From assembly GCA_029641185.1 (NCBI GenBank), contig JAPWGK010000005.1, positions 620,001 through 684,000 of the forward strand: a DNA stretch of 64,000 bases, written 5' to 3'. The position numbers and the translations under genes are program-made. The DNA is from Pseudofabraea citricarpa. Lineage: Eukaryota > Ascomycota > Leotiomycetes > Helotiales > Dermateaceae. The stretch's first letter is position 1. Each line of letters starts with the position of its first letter. Below are positions 19,883 to 30,275 of this stretch, piece after piece. The notes beneath the pieces are model-generated. The model saw nothing but the letters and a program-made list of their open reading frames with translations. It had not been told where the DNA came from and ran no database searches.

Positions 19883-22479
19883 TTATTGAACTGTCAGAGT
19901 CGCATTTGATCTGAGATCCTCGCTAGAGCTTCCAACAAAGACAATAAAATCGCCCTTTTCGACGACATATTTCATGTTGATATTCCAAAGACCAAGATCG
20001 GCCACTGCGACAGGGATTTCAACTGTTTCCGTAGCACCAGCCGCGATAGCTACTTTTGAGAATCCTAAGGAATGTCAGCTTGGGATTGGAGCATTTGCCT
20101 ATGGGCAATTCGCTTACCTTTGAGCAGTTTGTTGGGTGTCTCCACGCTTGATATCTTATCTCGGACGTATAGCTGCACGACCTCAGCCCCATCTCTCGTG
20201 GAATTATTGGTGACTTCCACAGTCGCGATGACAGTATCGGTTGTAGTCACATTCTGCTTCGAGAGCGTCACGTCTGAATAGTCGAAGGTTGAGTAGGACT
20301 TTCCGTAGCCGAATTCGTAGAGTGGTGCGGGAGTGTTCAGAACATACTGATGGCCAAAGTCCAGAGTGCCATTTGGGTATGCCATTCCCGGAGACATGCT
20401 TCTTCCACTGCTGAGGTAGTCGTAGTGGACAGGAGTCGTTCCAATATCGTACGGGAAACCGACCGACAATTTACCGCTGGGGTTTACGTCGCCAAAGAGA
20501 ATATCAGCTAACGCATTGCCACCTTCTTCGGATGGATAGAATTGCTGAACCAGAGCCGAAGCATTTGTGGAAATCCAAGGTTCTGTGATTGGCTTCCCTG
20601 AGGAATAGACGACCACTGTTGGCTTTCCAGTATTGATGATTGCTTGAACCAGGAACGGCATAGCACCGACCAAGTTGAGATTTGAAACATCAACATGCTC
20701 GCCAGTAGTGGCATTCAGACCTTGCCAGAGTTCGTTTTGATCCCGAGCTAGAGAATTATTAGTATTATCATCCCCGAGGATGGAGGTCTAACTTACACCA
20801 AGTTCCGACCACAACGACAGCCACGTCAGCAGCCTCAGCAGCAGCAATCGCTTCAGCAAAGCCGGATTGATCATTTGACCATCTTTCGCAACCTAAAGAA
20901 TATGTGACGGTACCAGTACTAGCAGCTGATACACCTGCAAAAGGTGTGACTCCACGCAAATAGCTGTCTTTGATAACATAGTCACCATACTAATTGGATT
21001 TGTCAGACCATTTAAATGCTCTGCGTTATTAATAGGAACTTACATTCATAAAGTTGGCCATTGGACCTATCAATGCAATGTTCGCAGACTTGGAGAGGGG
21101 CAAAGTTTCATTGTGATTCTCAAGGAGAACGATTGAATCTGCATCCAGTTCTCGTGCGAGCGCCACAGTTTCCTCGGTATGAATAAGAGGAGATAGAGTC
21201 CCGTTCTCTGATACAATCTGATATGGTTGTTCGAAAAGTCCCATGGCAAATTTGGCTCTAAGAAGCCGAGCCACAGCAGTATCGACGATGTCGAGGTCCA
21301 GAGTCCCAGCTTCGACAAGGTCTGGAATTGTATGGAAGTTATAAGACCCACCTCCCATCTCAACATCATTTCCTGCAGGTAATACATACATCGTGACAGC
21401 TTCCTTATCAAGAGGAGACGTTTCACACATCTTGAACCCATTGCAGACCCTATCAGTTGCACCCGCATCGCTGGTCACCCAATAATCATAGCCCCACTCA
21501 GATCGCAAAATGTCAGTGAGTATATGGTGATCCGCAATAAGCGGGACACCATCATATGAGGAGTAAGATGTCATGATAGACCAAGCTCCAGCATCCACGA
21601 TCATTCGTTTGTACGATGGCAGAAAGGTCGTTCGAAGTTCTCGTTCACCTCCATGCTGAGGGCCAGCATTTAATCCTTGTTCAGGTTGGCCGTATGCAGC
21701 AAAATGCTTGATCGTTGCACTCACGTTCAGACCTAATTTATGTCAATCACTGAATCTCAGACAAATGATAGACCCATACTCTGTAGGCCTTTTACATAGC
21801 CATAACCAAGTTCACCGGACAAGAAGCCATCTTCTCCAAAGCCTTCCTCAACTCTTCCATACCGCAACTCTCTAGCCAAGTCTGCCACGGGACCGAAGAT
21901 TTGATTGATTCCTAATGCACGCGATTCTTGGGCAATGGCTTTGCCCATTTTTTCAATCAACGAAGGGTTCCAAGAGCAGCCCTGTGCAATGGGGGAGTTA
22001 AATATGGTGGCATTGTATGCGAGGAAGCCGTGAATGCCTTCCGACTGAACGAGAGCCGGGATACCAAGTGTAGTATTGTGCATTACTAGATACAACCACA
22101 AAGTCAGACACCACAATTTGAAAGTGAACCATGGCCACATACAGTAATCTTGGCCTTTCTTGACACCATCTGCAATCCATTGAAGTGGCATTCCATAGCC
22201 GGCAAAGAATTGCCCAGCCCGCTTCTCCATGTTCCAAGCAAGCCCAGTGGCATTGAACTCATTGGTCGTGATATTAATCCAGTTTCCAATATCACCCTGT
22301 ATCAATTGAGCCGTCTTTTCTTCGAGCGTCATACGAGATAGCAGATCTGCAACTCGGACATCGATGCTCTGTGAGGGGTCCTTGTAGGGAGCGCTGGTAG
22401 AGTTCGAAACCTTCGCATGGCCAGGCCGAGCGGCTCCCAGGAGCACCAGGATTGAAGTCGTAGCTTCGAACAACTTCAT
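19883..22479 (-). CDS. Secreted GH3 beta-glucosidase
   Basis: Exons (minus): 22479-22143, 22085-21780, 21732-21044, 20989-20797, 20747-20118, 20064-19883; 778 residues with five introns of 47-57 nt. A signal peptide (MKLFEATTSILVLLGAARPGHA) opens it. GH3 features in order: LLSRMTLEEKTAQL, IPALVQSEGIHGFL, FGPVADLARELRYGRVEEGF, IKHFAAYGQPEQG, and YDYWVTSDAGATDRV with the nucleophile Asp at about residue 303. The C-terminal half has the second alpha/beta domain (GKPTVVVYSSGKPI, LADILFGDVNPSGKLSVGFP) and ends in a fibronectin-III-like domain (YEFGYGKSYSTFDYSDV). Family length fits. It removes terminal beta-D-glucosyl (possibly xylosyl) residues outside the cell. It is head to head with a GH31 alpha-xylosidase, which suggests joint use in trimming xyloglucan fragments. 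Confidence 0.93.
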
Positions 22480-23265
22480 GGTCAAAAGTGCACGCTATGC
22501 ATGCAAATAATCCACAAGTCGGCGGTGCTCGATAGTCTTAAGCTGCAACGAAGAGAGCTTTACACTGGATCGAGGGAAGTCGTAATTTATATTGCCTTCT
22601 ATCTCGTTCCTGCATCCATATATTCCCATGCCATTTCCAAGACCATGGATGCGCCATCATTCATCTAATTCTCTGCTACTAAAATTGCAAAATCTCGGAC
22701 CCGTAAATGGCAGAATAGCCATAAAGAGTAAACATCGTGGTTCCGCGAGTTGGGTTGCCAATGAGATTCGCAGAGCGCTGCTGGGGACAAGGGGGTTCCC
22801 CGCGGGGTAGCATCTTAGATCTTCTAGCGGGCCAGAGAGGATATGAAGCTGCAGATGGCAGTTCTCGCGAAGCGACCGAGGTGGTCATGAAGAGACATTT
22901 GGCGAGCGTGGCTGGAAATCTACTCGTGGAAAGTCATGCCCGGCCTCTGGCGCCAATGCTCGGAACATTATTTCAGCGAGGTGATGGGAGGACCAACGAC
23001 GTGACGCAGTACAAATCAGACCTGCAGATGGGATAAAGTCATCTGCGTTCCCCTCAGCTGTCATACGTTCTCTTCGGCCATGCATTTAGCCAAATCTCCC
23101 AGGTCCCCGCATACGGAGGGGTACCTTCCGCGTTGGATCTCGTGTTTTTAGCTATGTGAGCTGGAGCTACCCTTGCGAAGCACTATAGCTCTATTGCAAT
23201 TGAAAAAAATAAAATTGCTGTTCTTTCTTTCTTGAAAACAATTTATATCCCACGACGTGAGCAAC
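22480..23265. promoter_or_regulatory. Shared GH3/GH31 divergent promoter
   Basis: The 786-bp interval contains one exact XlnR/XYR1-type GGCTAAA on the minus strand at 23091-23085. Four SYGGRG (CreA-type) matches were noted: 22781-22786, two overlapping ones in the palindrome CCCCGCGGGG at 22798-22807, and 23105-23110 (minus). The GGCTAAA match is unlikely by chance (about 0.1 expected). About three CreA-type matches are expected, so only their palindromic overlap is notable. Confidence 0.4.
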
Positions 23266-25819
23266 ATGAAGTTCCGCGATGGCATGTGGTTGGTGGCGGA
23301 GGGTATACGAGCAGAGTACGCTGAGGAGGTGTACTCGATCACCAAAAGCGAAGATGGAAAGGCAATGAGTTTGCTGTGTCCGACCAAGCAAATACGGTCA
23401 AGAGCGGATTCTTTGAACTTGAGCACATTGACAGTTGTATGTACAACAATTCCTTAGATTTTTGGTATGCTAAGAAGCTTCTCACTCCAGGATGTAGAGG
23501 CTGTCTTCGACGGTGTAATATCTGTCGAAGTGACCCACTGGCTTGGTGCTCAGAGGAAAGGACCAAACTTTGATCTTTTCCCAGCGGGCAAGCCAGATTC
23601 AAGTGATTGCAAAACCTCCAAATCAGAGAAAGCCACAACCTTGTCTGCGGGAGGGCTGTCTGCCTCAATTGGTTCCAAGGAGCATTCTTTTGACATTCGA
23701 TTCCACGCAACAGATGGCTCGAAAGAGCTCACTTCCTTGTTGAATCGCAGTGTCGGACTGGCATATAGTCCAGCACCAAGCAATCCTCTGCAGACTGGAG
23801 ATATGCGAAACATACAGCACTACATCTTTACTCAAACAACTCTTTCCGTTGGCGAGTCGGTGCATGGCCTAGGTGAAAGATTTGGAGCCTTCAATAAAGT
23901 CGGACAGACGGTTTCTTTGTGGAACGCAGATGGTGGAACTTCTAGTGACCAAGCATACAAGAATATCCCATTTTGGATCAGCTCTCGCGGATATGGGATT
24001 TTCATAGATACACCAGAGAAGGTTGATCTTGAGGTTGGAAGTGAGAGATCTTGCAGAGTCCAGACAAGTGTAGAAGGGCAGAGGTTAAAATGGTAAGTAT
24101 TCAGACGAAATCTCTCAATTTGGGTACTCTTTCGTAGTTCTTCTGGAATGCTAATTGAAAAACCAGGTACATCATATACGGCCCATCTCCAAAAGAAGTG
24201 TTGAATAAATACACTATTCTGACTGGGAAACCTGGAAAGGTACCAAGCTGGAGTTTTGGTCTGTGGCTCAGCACCAGCTTCACCACCAATTACGATGAAG
24301 CTACAGTTAACTCGTTTCTTGATGGCATGGCTGCTAGGGATATTCCTGTTGAAGTCTTCCACTATGATTGCTTCTGGCTCAAGGCGTTCCACTGGTGTGA
24401 CTTTGTCTTCGACTCTGAAAAGTTCCCGGACCCAAAAGCACAAATAGCAAGGCTCAAATCTGCCGGTGAGTTTATCATCCTCTTTCTACTCCTTTTTTTT
24501 TACCTTTTTCCTTTTCAATAGAAAAACGTACTCAAGGGCTATTCGTTCGTTGTACATTGAATTCCTGACTAATATTTCCCTATACAGGTCTCGTTAAAAA
24601 GGTGTGTGTTTGGATCAATCCTTATCTTGGGCAAGCATCTCCGGTATTCAAATTCGCCGCAGAGAAAGGATACCTGGTGAAGCGCAAGAACGGCGACATA
24701 TTTCAATGGGATCTCTGGCAGACCGGAATGGGTCTAATAGACTTTACGAACCCAAAGGCTGTAACGTGGTATGTCGAGTGCCTGGAAGGGCTATTCGACA
24801 AGGGAGTAGATGCGATCAAGACGGATTTCGGTGAACGCATACCAACTCTTGACGTTCAGTGGTTCGACACTTCCGTGGATCCAAAACGGATGCACAACTA
24901 CTATGCTTTCATCTACAATAAAGTCGTCTATGAAGCATTGCAGGCTCGCTATGGCAAAGATGAGGCCGTCCTCTTTGCACGAACTGCTACGGCGGGTACG
25001 CAGCGGTTCCCTCTGCAGTGGGGAGGCGATTGCGAGTCGACTCCCGAGGCAATGGCAGAGTCCATCAGAGGAGGCCTTTCACTTGGACTGGGTGGGTTCT
25101 CTTTCTGGTCGGTGGATATTGGAGGCTTCGAAGGATCTCCACCTCCATGGATCTACAAGCGATGGGTTGCATTTGGGCTTTTGTGCTCGCACAGTCGACT
25201 CCACGGCAGCAACTCATTCCGCGTACCATGGACGGTCGACAACGACGACAAGTCGGAACAAGGATGCTCCAAGACTCTATCCAAGTGGACGGCCTTAAAA
25301 GCTCGGCTCATGCCGTACATCTTCTCGCAAGCTCAAGAATCAATCAGATTAGGAATCCCTCTCTCGTTGCGAGCCATGTGTCTCGAGTTCCCCGAAGACC
25401 CCACGTCGTGGTTCCTGGACCGCCAGTTCATGTTTGGAGACAGTCTCCTCGTCGCGCCTATCTTCGAGGAGTCCGGCATCGTCGAGTTCTACCTGCCCAA
25501 GGGCAAATGGACCAACTTCTTCACGAAGGAAGTCAAGCAGGGCCCCGCGTGGTTCACCGAGACGCACGAGTTCCACACGCTGCCGCTGTACGTTCGCGAG
25601 AATTCCGTCCTCGTGCTGGGGAAAGCCGGCGAGACGCGGACCGTCTACGACTATGCGGAGGATGTCGAGGTCCACACTTACCAGGTCGCAGAGCTGGCAA
25701 AGGCGACCTTGGTTGATTCGACTGGGAAGGAAATCGGGACTATCGAGGTCGGTTCAAAGGCAGACCAGAAGAGCCTGGATATCTTGAAGGGAAATTGGAA
25801 CCTGGTCAAGATTTCATGA
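23266..25819 (+). CDS. GH31 alpha-xylosidase (YicI-like)
   Basis: Exons 23266-23436, 23491-24092, 24167-24465, 24588-25819; 767 residues. The N-terminal beta-sandwich includes GLGERFGAFNKVGQTVSLWN. The catalytic barrel has PSWSFGLWLSTSFTTNYDE, the nucleophile motif GVDAIKTDFGE (D437) and the acid/base motif LQWGGDCEST (D505), then GGFSFWSVDIGGFEG. The KTDFGE signature and the PVEVFHYDCFWLK segment are those of alpha-xylosidases of the YicI group rather than alpha-glucosidases. No signal peptide is seen (MKFRDGMWLVAEG), so action is probably intracellular, releasing xylose from imported xyloglucan oligosaccharides such as isoprimeverose. Coding GC rises clearly in the last 500 nt, where long spurious open frames also appear in other frames. 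Confidence 0.93.
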
Positions 25820-26276
25820 GGTCATGACATATGTAGGTACGTAGAGTTTATGATGGGTCTTAGAGGCATAGGGTGTTCCGGGTCGGCCACCGAGAGAAAT
25901 TGCATTGGCCTTCGGTTTTCAATGGGTTCTATGTGAAATCAAACATACTGTGAGGTAGGTAGGTAAGAACTTGTAGGTCGCCGGCTTCATTGACCTCAAC
26001 TTCAATCCAGATTACGCGTGAATCGCAGTGCTAACCCTGGTCTTAGTAATGATACGTAAGGTACATAGATAGGAAAAGCCTACTTTACAAGAAGTGACCT
26101 ATCCATTCAAGAGGTTGATAAAAGTCGTTTCGTCCTCGGAGTTATTTCTGTTTTGACCTTGTGATATACTCATCCAAAAAACGCATGGAAATCACAGTTC
26201 AAAGGTGAATGTAAAGTCTTGGGAATATAGATGTATCTTAGAACTCCGACACGAAAATACCACTTCATAAATTTTA
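25820..26276. other. Intergenic between convergent genes
   Basis: 3' flanks of the GH31 gene and Utp21. Contains a short GGTAGGTAGGTA run near 25955. Nothing else was recognised. Confidence 0.5.
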
Positions 26277-29200
26277 CTAAGTTCTTGGACTGCGCATGAA
26301 TCCCACAACTCCACTACAATAACCAACCAAATCTCCCAAGCGCGCTCCCTCACTTTCTTGATACTGTTTCCACACCCTCAGCGCATCTACAAGCTTCGCA
26401 TCATGTGAAATGGCATCAGAATGTAATCTTAAAAAGACTGTCATCCAAGCCTGAACCAACTCATAATCACGTTTCTGCTGAAGGCGACTAGTCAAGGCAA
26501 TGACGAAATTCACCAACTCGTCAGATTGAACGTCTCCTTCCCCAGGATTTAACGACCGAATCTCTAGATCAGCTGCAGACGGAGAAAGTGTCTTTAGGTG
26601 ATCAATGAAATTGTTATCTACAAATGATTAGCGAGGCATGCAACGGTTGGGAGCCAACTTACAGTCACCAGTTTCACTCCCTGACCGAAGGGCAACTGTA
26701 AAAGCCCCTTCGGAAGCGAGACGATCCATCTTCATAATTCTTGATCGCTCTGCTACATTATCCGCCGCTTTTTCTTCTTCCGCTTTTGTGATTGGAAGAG
26801 GCTTTTCTAGCGAAGGTAAGAAGAACGGTGCTTTCTCCGGTAGCTTAGGGGCTTCTGTTGGCTTATTCCGCTGTTTGATAAGATCCAGATGCAACAGAGT
26901 CTGCCATCTACTCTTTGGGATCAAGCTCAAAGTCATCATATCGGAACTAAGTTGATCCAGTGATTGCATGGGTGCACCGTCTCCAGGAGCGATTTGCTCA
27001 TCCTCGAAGGCGCCGTCAATAATACCTTGGCCACCTTCACCAGAGACTGTTGGACCAGAGATATCTGCGATTTCGTTTTCAGAGATATGTCGGGTAGGAA
27101 CGTGAGTGAAAAGAGTCTTGTTGTTCCAGATGTTCACACCCACTTGTCCCTCACAGGTAGAAGCAAGAAATTCTCCAGTTCCAGAGAATGCGAGAGCTGT
27201 GCATTGGGTTTCAGTGCGAATTGCGTCAATCAAATGACCTGTTGGAAGGTCCCAAACCCGGATAATACGATCTTTCGATGCAGCAATTACCCATCTCCCG
27301 TCATTAGAAAAGCAAAAGTCGTTAATACCTCCCTGGCATCCCCAAAGTTCTCTAATTGTTTTCTTCGTCTCAATGTCGACAACTCTAATAGACAAATCAT
27401 CGCATGTGAGTGCTATGAGATCATTTGCAGCATGGTATCTAAGCCCAGTCACGGCGGCCATCGGATACCAGTTGATTTCATCGACCAGATTGCCTGTGGT
27501 GAAGTCCCAGAATTTAACTTTGCCATCGAGAGAACAACTTATAATGTTTTTGTTCATGGAGTCGACGACAACGCCAGTCACACACTTGGTATGCTTGCCT
27601 AGTCCAGGCTGAAAGCCGGTTGAAGTTCTGGATTTGCCTTCAAGCATTTGCATCTTGAGTTTCCTGGCTTGTGCTGGCGTCAACTTCGACGGATATCTCT
27701 GTCGGTGTATTCCAGACTGCAAATTGAACATATCAATGCCTCCAGCTTCCGAGCCAACCACGGCAAATGTTCCACAGGGGCTAATGGTTACGCTGCTGAC
27801 ATAGGAACCATCTCCAGTCTCCAGGGCCCAACGCCCTGCCTTTTTTCTTCCCCAAAACCAAGTGCGGGCAAATTTGTCCTCTTTGTGTCCAGTAACAACA
27901 CTTTCCCAGCCAGTGACGCCACTCTGTGTTGCATCGGTTCCCTTTTTGGCGGCACCCTTCTGCCAAATTGCGCCAGTGCCAGCATGAGCTCCCATTCCAC
28001 CATCTCTATTCAGTGATGCTGCCATACATGTAATTTCTGGCGCTTTCAAGTCCTCCAATGTCGTGCTGGGCTCATTTGCTAAACTGACGTTCGCAAGTAT
28101 TCCCATTTTCTTGGCCTTCTTCCGTATATTGCCCTGACTGAGTTCGGTACTTTGGCCGTCCCGGCGTAGACTCCAACCCCACAGACTTCGATCCTGTCCA
28201 GCGCTGAGTAACCACTTTCCACCAACATCGGCACCATCTGCATCTGTAGGTAGCCATTGCAACTGGGTAACTGGAGCGGCATGTCCACTGCGCGAATGTA
28301 GAATGCGTGGAACTGCAGAGAAGGGAGTTTCATCAAAAATCCACGATTTTAACGAGTTATCCAAACCACTTGTCACGATTACTGGTTGGCCAGATAGAAA
28401 TTCTACCTTACTGATTCCTCCGCCGACAATAGCCTTTGCATCCATGGGCGGATTATAAGCACTTCGTAGTATACCCATAACTCTACCGCCAGAGTTGAGA
28501 TCCCAAAATGTCACATCACCAGTTTCGGGCCCTGCTGTCGCCATAACACCCGGTTTTCTACCATCCTCTCCGGCCCCAAGGTCGTCGGTTCGAAACGAGA
28601 TCGAAGTGACCGTATCTGTAGATTTTAGGTATATGGCAGTTTTGTCTGTCCGTACATTATGGATTGCGAGAGGTCCTTCTGAAAAGGCAATGGCGAGCAG
28701 CGAGAGCGCTGGAGTAGACTGAAGCGTGGTAACTGCACCACAGTTTGTTGTTGGGGGCAAAATGGTATATATTAATTTACCAGAGCTGACGTTCCAAATT
28801 TCCACACTGCCGTCTCTTCTTCCAGCAAATACTTTGTTCAGATACGTTGGCATAGTACAGATTCCTCCGGTGAGCTCATTTCCGCCCTTTGCAGCAGCGG
28901 TCGGGAACAAAGTTGTGTAATGCTCATACGTGGTTGACTTCCAGACCTCTATCCTGGTGGAGCAGCATCCGATTATCCACGTTCCAAATATCAAGACCTG
29001 TTTAATGGATTCGCGTAGATCAGATGGCAGTGGGAGCTCTCCAATCATTTTTCCACGTTTGAAGATCCAGAAACCTCGAGCGCTGTCCGGCGTGGAACCA
29101 CCCCAAGCAGCGAAAACCCTGTCCTTCCATGCTATGGTCGCTGTGATATCTTCGGGGGTTTGTGGTCTCGTAAGAAAGACTAGATTCAGGCCGCGCTTGA

Positions 29201-29481
29201 GATCGTAGGTTTGCAGGCACCGGCCGACAGAGGTTGTGATCTGGAAGGACGTCTTTCCCAGCGGAATGGAGGTGAAGGGGACGGCGGTAGAAGACACTAA
29301 ACCTATCGTCTGCGACTGTCAGAAACTTCCTCTCTGCACAAGGGTATCTTGAGGAACATACTCGGAAGGGTGTGAAAATGCGCGACTCTCGAGAGCCCGC
29401 AGCGGCCTTGTCGAGCCCATTGAGCTTCTGTCTCTTGACCACTGGCCCATCTCGATTGGAGACCACAGAGGAGGGCATCAT
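26277..29481 (-). CDS. utp21: U3 snoRNP protein Utp21 (WDR36-like)
   Basis: Exons (minus): 29481-29362, 29309-26663, 26617-26277; 1035 residues. The first intron (29361-29310) joins TPFR to TIGLVSSTAVPF, restoring the conserved Utp21 N-terminal FxPFRxIG block. Two WD40 beta-propellers follow, with repeats such as GSVEIWNVSSGKLIYTI, SCSLDGKVKFWDFTTGNLV, ALTCDDLSIRVVDIETKK and AASKDRIIRVWDLPTGHLI. The C-terminal Utp21 domain (LIPKSRWQTLLHLDLIKQRNKPTEAP and the last exon) completes the protein. Utp21 is part of the UTP-B module of the small-subunit processome in the nucleolus and is needed for early 18S rRNA processing. Slightly longer than the 939-residue yeast protein. It diverges from Vip1 across 790 bp. 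Confidence 0.95.
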
Positions 29482-30271
29482 CGCTTGCGTGGGTGGGTGG
29501 TGATGCGATTGTTGCGTGGGTGCAGTCTACTTTTGAAGCTCGCCGTCGCAACTTTTTTTTCCTTCCCCCGCCAAAATAAATCACGACCCCAGTTGATTAG
29601 ATGGAAACTAATTCTAGCTGCCGCCCACGGAAGCGATGCGATGCATAGAACTGCACTACAGCAACAGCACAACAATCCAGTCACAACACGACTATCATGG
29701 CTAGTTAGACCTTTAGCTTGCAGAGTTGGACATGCTGCTAATTCGCAATGATATATTTTTATTCCTGTTGTTAGAGCATCAACCATTATATTAAGATTTG
29801 CCAGCAGCTATGCTACAATCCGGCCAGCGCGTCTATTGATCGACTCAACAGGGCCTGTGAGGAATGCACCCGACTTGTTTGCTTTTTCCTGTTATCTACC
29901 ATCACACGCTCAGTTGCCGTATTGGTCTTGTGCTGACATGCACTCCTGTGCCTCCAATGCAACCAATGCAACCATCATGACACCCAGATCATGGCGATGA
30001 GGCTTCACTATGACTGCCCGCGGCGGCTGGTCATCATCCCGCAGCTGGGCTAGAAGCAGTGACAGTCCACAATGAAAACGTCATTTCCGATAAGAGGGAG
30101 AGAGAGAGAGAAAAAAGTTGTCTCCTTGCTCTTGCGTCTTTTGTGCGCTCAACTCGACTCGACTCGACGCTCCCCTCTTCCAAGACCCTCTTTGTCTTCC
30201 TACTTCGTACTCCAGCGCCTGGCCTGGCCTGACCGGGTCCTCCATTCCTACACCGACAAGCTCAAAATGCC
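29482..30271. promoter_or_regulatory. Divergent promoter of utp21 and vip1
   Basis: Holds the upstream regions of both genes. A GCGATGAG match to the yeast PAC element of ribosome-biogenesis promoters is at 29994-30001, about 510 bp upstream of utp21, which is far for that element. A purine-rich run (GAGAGAGAGAGAGAAAAAA) lies near 30099-30117, within the probable vip1 leader. Confidence 0.3.
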
Positions 30272-30275
30272 ATGA
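30267..30275 (+). promoter_or_regulatory. Two-codon uORF overlapping the vip1 start
   Basis: ATG CCA TGA at 30267-30275 encodes Met-Pro-stop. The stop overlaps the vip1 ATG at 30272 as ATGA, in a different frame. The uORF ATG has a favourable AAA context (CAAAATGC), so scanning ribosomes should often meet it first; termination followed by reinitiation, or leaky scanning, would be needed to make Vip1. Confidence 0.6.

Noticed and set aside
23339..24443. Minus-strand open frames of 123 and 203 codons
   Set aside because: Antisense to well-defined GH31 exons; no domain.
25018..25716. A 232-codon open frame inside the GH31 gene
   Set aside because: It is another frame of the GC-rich last exon, which encodes an intact GH31 catalytic domain.
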